Source: Bacteroidota bacterium
Lineage (GTDB): Bacteria; Bacteroidota; Bacteroidia; Chitinophagales; Chitinophagaceae
Assembly (NCBI GenBank): GCA_023424015.1
Contig: JAFAEM010000037.1
Span: forward strand, 9,745 to 73,744
Reading direction: 5' to 3'
DNA length: 64,000 bases
Part shown: piece after piece, positions 57,103 through 64,000 of the stretch
Position numbering within the stretch: the first letter of the stretch is position 1
Layout of the letters: the number at the start of each line of letters is the position of its first letter
Notes under the pieces: model-generated
The model's database searches: none
Seen by the model: only the letters and a program-made list of their open reading frames with translations
What the model was told of the DNA's origin: nothing
Made by a program: the position numbers and the translations under genes

Positions 57103-57124
57103 TAAAATAAATTCCCTATATATA

Positions 57125-57160
57125 AAAACGGGTCTCTGTATACTTTCAGAGACCCGTTTT
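57125..57160. terminator. Bidirectional terminator
   Basis: A 14-bp perfect stem (AAAACGGGTCTCTG/CAGAGACCCGTTTT) with an 8-nt loop lies between the convergent small gene and amidohydrolase gene. It has T residues on both strands. Confidence 0.95.
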
Positions 57161-57188
57161 CTTATAACAATTATTCAGCAATTAGCCA

Positions 57189-60100
57189 TTAATGCTTACC
57201 GCAAATGCATCCTTCCTGCGTGGTTTCGTCATGCCAGGAAAAACTTTCCGCATTTGTTCCTGTTTCCCAGTAGAATTTAGAACGGGGGCGGTTGTAATTT
57301 CCAATTTCATCTAATGTGGCGGCATCGAAAAGTCTACCGTTAACCATCGTATAACGAATGCTTTCCGTATTGCGAATATTGTCGAGCGGATTTTGATCCA
57401 TGACGATCAGGTCAGCCAGCTTACCAGCCTCCAGCGAACCGATCCATTTGTCGAAACCAAGACTTTTCGCGGGATTGATGGTTGCTGTTTGCAGGGCCTG
57501 GTGATTAGTCATCCCACCCTGTTGCATCATCCAGATTTCCCAATGAGCGCCGATACCCTGGATCTGGCCATGCGCACCCATATTCACCATCACGCCTTCA
57601 TCCATCAGTTTTTTCACGCTTTGAGAGATCAGGATATGCCCGTTTTCATATTCCTCCTCGGGCAGCATGGTACGATGGCGGCTCCGCGGGTCGATCACTG
57701 ACCTTGGCGTAAATCGCAACAGCCTTTCTTTTTCCCATACATTGCTATGCTGGTACCAATAATATTCACCACTCACACCGGCATAACTAACGATCAGGGT
57801 TGGTGTATAACCGGTCTTTGAATTTTTCCACAGCTGGATCACATCATTAAATAAGGGCGCGACCGGAATATTGTGTTCTATAGTGGTATGCCCGTCGAGT
57901 ATCATACTCACGTTGTGATAGAAAAATGAACCTCCCTCCGGCACCACTTCCATTTCCAATTCCCTGGCAGCTGCGATTACCTGTTGCCTTTGTTCGCGGC
58001 GGGGCTGGTTATAACTTTTGACAGAGAAAGCGCCAAAAGCCCTGGTTCTTCTCAGGGCGCTCTTCGCGTCATCAAGTGAGTTGATCACGGCTTTGAATCC
58101 ACCATCGGCGCCATAAAGAACCGTTCCGGTTGAAAATACTCTTGGACCTGTCTGCAATCCCGCTTTTAATAGTTCGCTTTGCGCAAAAACCAATTCACTA
58201 TTTGCGGAAGGATCGTGCATGCTGGTAACGCCATAGGCAAGATTGGCAAAATAAGCCCAGTGCTTTTGTGGGGTGATGCCGCTGCGGAAGTGATCGCCAT
58301 GCGCATGCGCGTCGATAAACCCGGGCAAAATGGTTTTACCACTGCAGTCGATCTGCTTCGCACCTGCAGGTATCTTCACATCACCGGCTTTTCCAACAAT
58401 TTTAATAAGGTTGTCTTCCACGATCAATATCCCATTCTCGATCACCTCATTGCCCTTCATCGTGATGATGCGGGCATTGGTGAATGCAATGATACCTTTA
58501 GGTTTGTCGGCATTTACTTCCAGCCCTACTTCAATACCCTTTTCGGGGACCTTAAATAAGGAGTCTGGCTTATTTGCTACAAATTCAAACCTGTCTTCCA
58601 TGTTGATGGTGAAGTACTGGCTGCCGAGCGTATAACGCAGCTGCCGGCTGTCACTGCTCCAATGCAGGTTGTATCCCGCATCCTTTGAAACGACTTTGAC
58701 AGGATAATCCGTGGTACCACTGCCAATGTCGAGTGTCTTTCCGGTTTGAGGAAGCGCTGCAACATAGGCTTTGTGCAGATCAACAAAAGCGATCCATTTC
58801 TCATCCGGCGATATGGTAAACTGGTTGCCGTATGTACTTTTCAGGTGAACCCTTTCGTCCTCACCGTCAATTTTGACACTATTCATACTGGTACCGGCCA
58901 GGTAAAATATCCTGTCGCCGGTTTTATTAAAGCGCGGCGCATCTCCACGTCCGGTCACGAAGTTTTCATTACCACCATCTGCGTCCATGATATAAATACC
59001 TGGCTTCCCAGTATAGGCGGGACCAAGAATATCACTACCACCTTCTTTACGAAATACGATCCATTTCCCATCGGGCGAATAAGAAGGCTGGCGATAAATG
59101 GCCCTGGCTTTGCTGATCATAACCGGGTTTGACCGATTTGCCTTCATGTCCAGTTTATGAATGGCACCACCCGTCGTATCGTTCCAGGTAGTAAACAATA
59201 AAGTATTACCATCGCTGGAAAAAGAAGGTTCAAACTCAAAATCTGTATTCGATGTGAGTCGTTGGGGTTTACCTGAGGGTAATGACTTTTTCCATAAATA
59301 ACCGACTGCGTTAAACACCAGCCATTTCCCATCCGGGGAAGTGGTGGCCTGGCGGATCACATTCGCTTTGAATGTAGACGGGTTCAAATTTTGTTCAAAC
59401 CGAACGGCATCATAGACCCGTTGTTTTACCTGGCAGGTGAAAGGAATCTCCGTGGCCTTATTCACGCCGTTCACATCCACCTTCCATAACTTTCCATTAC
59501 TCCATATTACGATATGCTGATTATCGGGTGTCCAGGCATAACCAGTGTACAATCCGAATATCGACCAGGCTTCCTGTTGGTCCTTGGTCAACTTATCATA
59601 CACCGGCCATTCCACACCGGTTTCGAGGTTTCTCAGGTAAAGAACAGATTTGGTCCGCACCCTTTTGACAAAGGAAAGCAGTTTGCCGTCACGGGAGATC
59701 TGTGGCCTGACTGCGCCACCCGGACCTCCTGTAACGGTTTCTGTTTTCCCATTTTGCCGGTCAAAGCGTTTGATCACAAATATCTGGCTGTTGGGGTCCT
59801 TATTGTATTGGAAAAAACCACCGGGATACATGTCCTCACTGAAATAGACATAGCGCCCATCGGGGGAAACGACAGGTTCATTTACATCCTGCTGATCATT
59901 TTTGCGGGCGGTCAGCTGTACACCGCTGCCACCACTGATATGATAAAGCCACATTTCTCCCGCGCCCAGCGACCGTGATGACGTAAAATGTTTGCGCGCC
60001 ACAAGATACTCACCATCGGGCAACCAGGCCGCGTTATTCAACAAACGGAAATTTTCCCTGGTAACCTGTACAGCCTTGCTGCCATCACGGTTCATGATCC

Positions 60101-60443
60101 AGATATTATCACCACCACCTGCATCAGAAGTAAACAGGATCTTTTTTCCGTCGGGGCTGTACCTTGGCTGTACTTCAAAGGCGTGACCTCCCCTCAATAA
60201 TTTAGCCTCGCCCCCGGTCGCTGGCAGCCGGTAGATATCACCCAGCAGGTCAAAAACGATTTCTTTGCCGTCTGGTGACAGGTCCAGGTTCATCCAGGTA
60301 CCTTCATTCACAGTAAACGATACTTCTTTGTATGGTCCGTCGGGATTGCTGACATCCCATTTTTTGTCTTTTTTTTCCTGGCTCTGCATACTTATACAAA
60401 TACACAGGGCGCCAATAATCAGAAACGGCCTTCTTGCAATCAT
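57189..60443 (-). CDS. Secreted amidohydrolase with TolB-type beta-propeller
   Basis: This 1084-residue protein has a signal peptide (MIARRPFLIIGALCICISMQSQ). Residues ~45-640 carry repeated PD40/TolB motifs of the form SPDGK (LSPDGKEIVFD, YSPDGKKILFTSDAGG, VSPDGRYVYFSED, TSPDGKWLVFNAVG, YSPDGKWIVFR), forming a propeller. The C-terminal ~430 residues are an amidohydrolase domain with GFIDAHAHGDH near 725 and a metal His in TIEHNIP. The two-part design suits a periplasmic enzyme on peptides or amino-acid derivatives, although the substrate is unknown. It is single and ends at a shared terminator. Confidence 0.9.
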   Translation of the reverse strand: MIARRPFLIIGALCICISMQSQEKKDKKWDVSNPDGPYKEVSFTVNEGTWMNLDLSPDGKEIVFDLLGDIYRLPATGGEAKLLRGGHAFEVQPRYSPDGKKILFTSDAGGGDNIWIMNRDGSKAVQVTRENFRLLNNAAWLPDGEYLVARKHFTSSRSLGAGEMWLYHISGGSGVQLTARKNDQQDVNEPVVSPDGRYVYFSEDMYPGGFFQYNKDPNSQIFVIKRFDRQNGKTETVTGGPGGAVRPQISRDGKLLSFVKRVRTKSVLYLRNLETGVEWPVYDKLTKDQQEAWSIFGLYTGYAWTPDNQHIVIWSNGKLWKVDVNGVNKATEIPFTCQVKQRVYDAVRFEQNLNPSTFKANVIRQATTSPDGKWLVFNAVGYLWKKSLPSGKPQRLTSNTDFEFEPSFSSDGNTLLFTTWNDTTGGAIHKLDMKANRSNPVMISKARAIYRQPSYSPDGKWIVFRKEGGSDILGPAYTGKPGIYIMDADGGNENFVTGRGDAPRFNKTGDRIFYLAGTSMNSVKIDGEDERVHLKSTYGNQFTISPDEKWIAFVDLHKAYVAALPQTGKTLDIGSGTTDYPVKVVSKDAGYNLHWSSDSRQLRYTLGSQYFTINMEDRFEFVANKPDSLFKVPEKGIEVGLEVNADKPKGIIAFTNARIITMKGNEVIENGILIVEDNLIKIVGKAGDVKIPAGAKQIDCSGKTILPGFIDAHAHGDHFRSGITPQKHWAYFANLAYGVTSMHDPSANSELVFAQSELLKAGLQTGPRVFSTGTVLYGADGGFKAVINSLDDAKSALRRTRAFGAFSVKSYNQPRREQRQQVIAAARELEMEVVPEGGSFFYHNVSMILDGHTTIEHNIPVAPLFNDVIQLWKNSKTGYTPTLIVSYAGVSGEYYWYQHSNVWEKERLLRFTPRSVIDPRSRHRTMLPEEEYENGHILISQSVKKLMDEGVMVNMGAHGQIQGIGAHWEIWMMQQGGMTNHQALQTATINPAKSLGFDKWIGSLEAGKLADLIVMDQNPLDNIRNTESIRYTMVNGRLFDAATLDEIGNYNRPRSKFYWETGTNAESFSWHDETTQEGCICGKH

Positions 60444-60710
60444 AAACGATGTTTTTAGTGGATTGATGGAATCAAAAATTAAATATAAGACTCAAATCGT
60501 TACTAATTCCCCCACCCGATTCATTAAGAATTAACGGAATTGAGCCAGGATCACCGCCACCAGGCTAACAGATTCTCATTCTACATTTGCCCTGCACCTG
60601 CATTTCACCGATACAAGACGACTATTCACCGATAATCAATTCCAGATCGCCCATTCCCTGTTGGCTTTTAGGGTACCGGCGCTTAGCTTTATATAAAATT
60701 TACAAGCAAC
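60444..60710. other. 267 bp divergent gap, no gene seen
   Basis: This gap between the amidohydrolase gene and the LiaF-like gene holds no repeat family or hairpin that I can support. A weak -7-like TAGCTTTA lies near 60684, about 20 nt before the ATG at 60711. Confidence 0.4.
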
Positions 60711-61508
60711 ATGAACGAAATGAGAAATTATAATGAGGAGAAGAGGGACAGGGGTGACAGGCGTGGAGATCTTCATGATGGCCGGGGTCATATCTGGACC
60801 GGTATTTTTTTACTGGCTATCGGTGGACTGGCATTAGCGCGGAGTATGGGTGTGCCGGTGCCCACCTGGTTATTCAGCTGGCAGATGTTGCTGATCACGA
60901 TCGGTCTTTTCATCGGTTTCAAAAACGGGTTTCGCGATTTTGGCTGGTTTATCCCGATGATCATTGGCGGATTTTTCCTGGTCAATGAATTTGTAATGCA
61001 TGGAGAGATGCGCCGGCATATCTGGCCACTGATCCTGATCATTATCGGGGTATTTTTCATTTTTCGGCCACGTAAGACCTGTTTCAGTCATAACAGGTCA
61101 AGACATGTAGCCGAAGGAAATACAGCCGTCCCGGTAAGTGAAGGCACTTACCAGGCACCGCATTCCGAAGATGATGTCTTAGATTCTGTCAATGTGTTTT
61201 CAGGTTCGAAGAAAGTGATACTCTCTAAAAACTTCAAAGGAGGGGATGTGGTGAATATTTTCGGGGGCTGCGAACTTGATCTCACGCAATGCGATATGAC
61301 CACCCCTGCTGTGTTGGAAGTAACTGCCATCTTCGGAGGAGCCACTTTGATCGTTCCATCCAACTGGGCCATCAAATCAGAAGCCGTCAACATTTTTGGC
61401 GGAATAAATGATAAACGAAAATTAACCACCCTCACCGATACACCCACCAAGACGCTTGTACTAAAAGGGACGATGATATTTGGAGGGATGGAGATCAAAA
61501 GTTATTAG
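60711..61508 (+). CDS. LiaF-like membrane protein
   Basis: This 265-residue protein starts with a charged N-terminus (NYNEEKRDRGDRRGDLHDGR), followed by four short hydrophobic helices (about 28-130, WTGIFLLAIGGLALARSMG, WQMLLITIGLFIGF, WFIPMIIGGFFLV, WPLILIIIGVFFIF). A C-terminal beta-rich domain follows (SVNVFSGSKKVILSKNFKGG, VVNIFGGCELDL, ATAIFGG-type repeats), as in LiaF/YvqF and DUF5668 proteins. LiaF controls an envelope-stress kinase in Bacillota. The gene lies before a LytS/LytTR pair on the same strand, which fits a similar role. Confidence 0.88.
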   Translation: MNEMRNYNEEKRDRGDRRGDLHDGRGHIWTGIFLLAIGGLALARSMGVPVPTWLFSWQMLLITIGLFIGFKNGFRDFGWFIPMIIGGFFLVNEFVMHGEMRRHIWPLILIIIGVFFIFRPRKTCFSHNRSRHVAEGNTAVPVSEGTYQAPHSEDDVLDSVNVFSGSKKVILSKNFKGGDVVNIFGGCELDLTQCDMTTPAVLEVTAIFGGATLIVPSNWAIKSEAVNIFGGINDKRKLTTLTDTPTKTLVLKGTMIFGGMEIKSY

Positions 61509-61583
61509 TAATTAAGACGAGGTTGAAGAAGGCGGCCGTTTAGTAGCAACAGGTACTGATACAATTATCTTAAAACATGAACT

Positions 61584-61943
61584 ATGAACTGGTATTTGGC
61601 AAAAATGGTATTCCAAATTGTCTGTGGTGAAGGGACTCACACGCCGCAATTTGATGAACAACTAAGGCTGGTATCCGCAGGATCGCGAAAGGAAGCTTTT
61701 CATAGGGCAAAGGAAATGGGGCAGCAGGAAGAAGAAACCTTTTACAACCGCAAAGAACAACTGGTACAGTGGCAGTTTATCAATGTTAGTGAGCTGTATC
61801 TTCTCAACGAACTTATTGATGGCGCAGAACTTTACTCCAGGATAGAAGAAAGGGAAAATGCCGACGCATATATCTATACTGTTAATCAAAAAGCCGGCAA
61901 TATTGCAGGAAATGAAACCAACCAATTGTTACAACTGACCTGA
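61584..61943 (+). CDS. DUF4288-family protein
   Basis: This 119-residue protein begins NWYLAKMVFQIVCGEGTHTP, with FDEQLRLVSAGSRKEAFHRA and a later WQFINVSELYLLNELIDGAELYSRI; together these match DUF4288. No signal peptide or membrane helix is present. The function is unknown. It sits 75 bp after the LiaF-like gene and 10 bp before the kinase gene, so it may be part of the same unit. Confidence 0.85.
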   Translation: MNWYLAKMVFQIVCGEGTHTPQFDEQLRLVSAGSRKEAFHRAKEMGQQEEETFYNRKEQLVQWQFINVSELYLLNELIDGAELYSRIEERENADAYIYTVNQKAGNIAGNETNQLLQLT

Positions 61944-61953
61944 TCGATAATAA

Positions 61954-63015
61954 ATGCCCGCATCACCATTTTCAACAAGACGTTTCCTGGTCACTTTCAG
62001 TATTGCCTGGCTGGTATTGATGGCTGACCATGCCGTATTGATGTATTGGTTCGAGTTCCCGTTAAAAACGGCGCTCCTGGACAGCCTGATCAGTAATTTA
62101 CTACTGTTGGGATTATGCCTGCTGGTAATGAATACGATCCGTTACTACCTGCCCGGGAGGGAGCAATACATGAATGTGCTGATCATGTGTGTTGTTCTCA
62201 TCATAATCTGGCAGGTCATCACTACCTGGTTGCTGGATCTTGTTTTGGGAGGTATGGAAGGGTATGAGGTATTCCTGCATCAGACGGTGATCATACGGGT
62301 GAGTATAGGTTTCCTGGTGCTGGGTATCGTGACCATGATGGCGATCAACTGGTACACCTGGCAGGAACAACAAAAAGCGGAAGAAAGGAAAATAGATGCC
62401 GAGAACCTGGCCCGTGAAGCAGAACTTTTTAAATTGAGGCAGCAATTGCAGCCGCATTTTCTGTTCAACAGTCTCAACTCCATCAACGCGCTGATCGGGA
62501 TCAGGCCGGAAGAGGCAAGGAAAATGGTACAGCAACTGTCTGATTTCTTACGTGGCACACTTAAAAAGGAAGAAACACAATGGGTGAGCCTGATGGAGGA
62601 AATGCAGTATTTGCAGCTCTACCTGGAAATCGAAAAAGTGCGCTTCGGCAATCGGCTGGCCACCGAAATTGACATCGCGGAGGCTACCCGGCAGATGAAG
62701 CTGCCTGCACTGTTGCTTCAACCCATCGTTGAGAATGCGATAAAATTTGGATTATACGATACAATCGGTGAAACGGTGATCAGGCTGGAAACCAGGGGGG
62801 GCGAAGGAGAACTGGTGTTTACGGTCAGCAACCCTTTCGACCCCGAAACCTCTTCACCCCGAAAAGGAACAGGCTTTGGCCTGAAATCGGTGCAACGCAG
62901 GTTGTACCTGCTGTTTGCCCGGCATGATCTGCTGACAACCGAAGTAAAAGAAAATGTTTTTATAACTACTGTGAAAGTGCCACAGTTACACAAAACGGAA
63001 ATTGGAAGTAAATGA
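61954..63015 (+). CDS. LytS-type sensor histidine kinase
   Basis: This 353-residue membrane kinase has four membrane helices (about 10-30, 40-60, 72-96, 108-132), a coiled linker, then the His_kinase domain with the phospho-acceptor H168 in LQPHFLFNSLNSINALIG and LLLQPIVENAIKFGLYD near 255-270. The N-box and GTGFGLKSVQRRL glycine motif are present. It phosphorylates the next gene product, whose ATG overlaps its stop (ATGA). No extracellular sensor domain of note is visible, so it probably senses through its membrane part or partners such as the LiaF-like protein. Confidence 0.94.
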   Translation: MPASPFSTRRFLVTFSIAWLVLMADHAVLMYWFEFPLKTALLDSLISNLLLLGLCLLVMNTIRYYLPGREQYMNVLIMCVVLIIIWQVITTWLLDLVLGGMEGYEVFLHQTVIIRVSIGFLVLGIVTMMAINWYTWQEQQKAEERKIDAENLAREAELFKLRQQLQPHFLFNSLNSINALIGIRPEEARKMVQQLSDFLRGTLKKEETQWVSLMEEMQYLQLYLEIEKVRFGNRLATEIDIAEATRQMKLPALLLQPIVENAIKFGLYDTIGETVIRLETRGGEGELVFTVSNPFDPETSSPRKGTGFGLKSVQRRLYLLFARHDLLTTEVKENVFITTVKVPQLHKTEIGSK

Positions 63016-63749
63016 GTAAGGTTATCATCATAGACGACGAAGCATTGGCAAGAAGTATTGTCAGGGAATACCTGCAAAAACACCCTCAACTGGAAATAGT
63101 GGCTGAATGTGGCGATGGATTTGAAGGCATAAAAGCCATCCAGCAATACCAGCCCGATCTTGTATTCCTGGATATCCAGATGCCCAAGATCAATGGATTT
63201 GAGATGCTGGAGTTGATTGAACAACCACCTGCGGTGATTTTTACAACCGCATTTGATGAATATGCGATCAGGGCTTTTGAAGCTCACGCGATCGATTATT
63301 TGCTGAAGCCATTCAACCAGGAGCGTTTTGACAAAGCCGTAGCGAAATGGTCGGAGCGGGGTGTTTCGTCAGAAAATAAAACGATGGAACTACTGGAAAC
63401 TGCTGCACAGTCGCCCTCCCAGAATAACCGGGTCGTGGTCAAGAACGGCAGCAAGATCAAGATCATTCCCACGCACGATATCTTTTACCTGGAAGCAGCC
63501 GATGACTACGTTAAGATCCACACTCACGAGGGATATTTCCTGAAAAATAAAACGATGAATTACTTTGAGCAACTGCTCGACGGGCACCAGTTTGTACGTT
63601 CCCATCGTTCTTATATCGTAAACGTGCAACAGATCACCCGCATCGACCCTTACGAGAAGGACAACCATGTAGCCGTGCTACGCTCTGGTATAAAAGTGCC
63701 GGTAAGTCGTGGCGGCTACGGAAAACTGAAAGCGGTGCTGGGCTTGTAA
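63012..63749 (+). CDS. LytTR-family response regulator
   Basis: This 245-residue regulator has a receiver domain with the acidic pair D8-D9 (IIIDDEAL), phospho-acceptor D54 (VFLDIQMP) and Lys in YLLKPFNQERF near 96-106. It ends in a LytTR DNA-binding domain (about 145-245, with IFYLEAADDYVKIHT and FVRSHRSYIVNVQQI). These proteins bind direct repeats as dimers. Start overlap with the kinase gene is 4 bp. No candidate LytTR sites were searched with success. It is probably active on envelope genes, including its own operon (inference). Confidence 0.96.
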   Translation: MSKVIIIDDEALARSIVREYLQKHPQLEIVAECGDGFEGIKAIQQYQPDLVFLDIQMPKINGFEMLELIEQPPAVIFTTAFDEYAIRAFEAHAIDYLLKPFNQERFDKAVAKWSERGVSSENKTMELLETAAQSPSQNNRVVVKNGSKIKIIPTHDIFYLEAADDYVKIHTHEGYFLKNKTMNYFEQLLDGHQFVRSHRSYIVNVQQITRIDPYEKDNHVAVLRSGIKVPVSRGGYGKLKAVLGL

Positions 63750-63858
63750 AATTACTGCCTGGCTTCCCCTCATCTCCGCGTATCTGCGCTGCAAGAGTTT
63801 ATTGTATCAGACATCATACAAACTAAGCCTCACCCCCAGAGAACTAATGTCCCACTAG

Positions 63859-63883
63859 TATCCAGCATCCAGTATCCAGCATC
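63859..63883. repeat. Short 7-bp array (TATCCAG/CATCCAG)
   Basis: Three full units and part of a fourth run in tandem in the gap after the response regulator gene. It is the same unit as inside the pseudouridine synthase gene at 15690-15759. Confidence 0.75.
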
Positions 63884-63915
63884 ACTACTGTCCGGGAAAA
63901 GCAGTTTATAAAAAG

Positions 63916-63945
63916 AAAAAGAGAGCTTTTGACTCTCTTTTTTGG
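63916..63945 (+). terminator. Terminator after the LytTR operon
   Basis: A 10-bp perfect stem (AAAAAGAGAG/CTCTCTTTTT) with a 7-nt loop continues into more T residues. It ends the LiaF-LytS-LytTR unit. Confidence 0.85.
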
Positions 63946-63979
63946 TTTAGTTTAGAGTTTCCACACAAAAAATTAAACC

Positions 63980-64000
63980 ATGAACAAAAGTAGTTTTTTT
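63980..64000 (+). CDS. Possible start of a further gene (partial)
   Basis: ATG followed by six codons (MNKSSFF) runs off the window end. It follows the terminator and a promoter-like AT-rich stretch. Too little is visible to name it. Confidence 0.3.

Noticed and set aside
1..64000. Prophage, integrative element or IS with transposase
   Set aside because: No integrase, transposase, recombinase, capsid or conjugation gene was found. Repeats here have no coding capacity.

Overview
The window looks like chromosomal DNA of a member of the Bacteroidota, most likely the Chitinophagaceae. The evidence is a very short primary sigma factor (291 aa), at least ten promoters of the Bacteroidota type (TTG, then TAnnTTTG), a TonB-dependent receptor with a carboxypeptidase-like regulatory domain, families mostly known from this phylum (DUF5723, DUF4890, DUF4625, START-like), few Shine-Dalgarno sequences, and mid-range GC. 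I see no transposase, integrase, phage gene, CRISPR array or rRNA. Nearly every stretch above 300 bp without a gene holds repeats or control signals.

Layout. 1-5.8 kb (minus): start of a complex I operon, nuoA-B-C-D-E-F, with a VOC protein and an NTF2-like secreted protein inserted between nuoE and nuoF; nuoF runs off the edge. 6-9 kb (minus): TPR protein, PstS-like lipoprotein, small membrane protein. 9.2-18 kb: low-molecular-weight phosphatase and hisS, DinB-superfamily and DUF3471-like proteins, a thiolase, rlmN, a DUF4890 periplasmic protein followed by a long stem-loop, two pseudouridine synthases and a DUF155 membrane protein.

18-34.6 kb (minus) is a sulfur island: peroxiredoxin, cysH (APS reductase type), cysD, cysN, cobA, cysJ, cysI and a siroheme synthase/TSUP transporter fusion, then a TonB receptor, tRNA-Cys, a YeiH-type exporter, an aldo/keto reductase and metZ. 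Together they activate sulfate to APS, reduce it to sulfite and sulfide, make siroheme for the reductase, and place sulfide on a homoserine ester. A cysteine-rich Rrf2 regulator sits beside the island. A dyad GTCTAC-N7-GTAGAC recurs before the peroxiredoxin/cysH unit, cysD and the TonB receptor, with a degenerate half site before yeiH. In two promoters the -33 TTG lies in the dyad centre and is followed by exactly 20 bp and TATTTTTG. This candidate sulfur regulon is the strongest new observation in the window.

34.8-46.9 kb: OsmC, CDF transporter, LptF/G permease, rpoD, ffh, rpsP, rimM, a DinB-superfamily protein, a Crp/Fnr regulator, DNA polymerase IV and an M20 dipeptidase. 47-57.2 kb: a gene-poor repeat region, S4 protein, DUF4625 lipoprotein, trmD, DUF5723 protein, Gfo/Idh/MocA (GH109-like) enzyme, desaturase, adenine deaminase, and a tandem pair of small paralogous proteins I cannot assign. 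57.2-64 kb: a large secreted amidohydrolase with beta-propeller repeats, then a LiaF-like protein, a DUF4288 protein and a LytS/LytTR two-component pair.

Repeats cut across all scales. Two copies of a ~170-180 bp element with ACTAGTG-ended inverted termini lie in opposite orientation 15 kb apart. Degenerate arrays with periods of 7, 8 or 9 bp recur in many gaps, and one 7-bp array lies inside a pseudouridine synthase gene. A ~200 bp tandem duplication carries a second copy of the rpsP terminator. Several promoters place the -7 box 3-6 nt before ATG, which suggests leaderless mRNAs.
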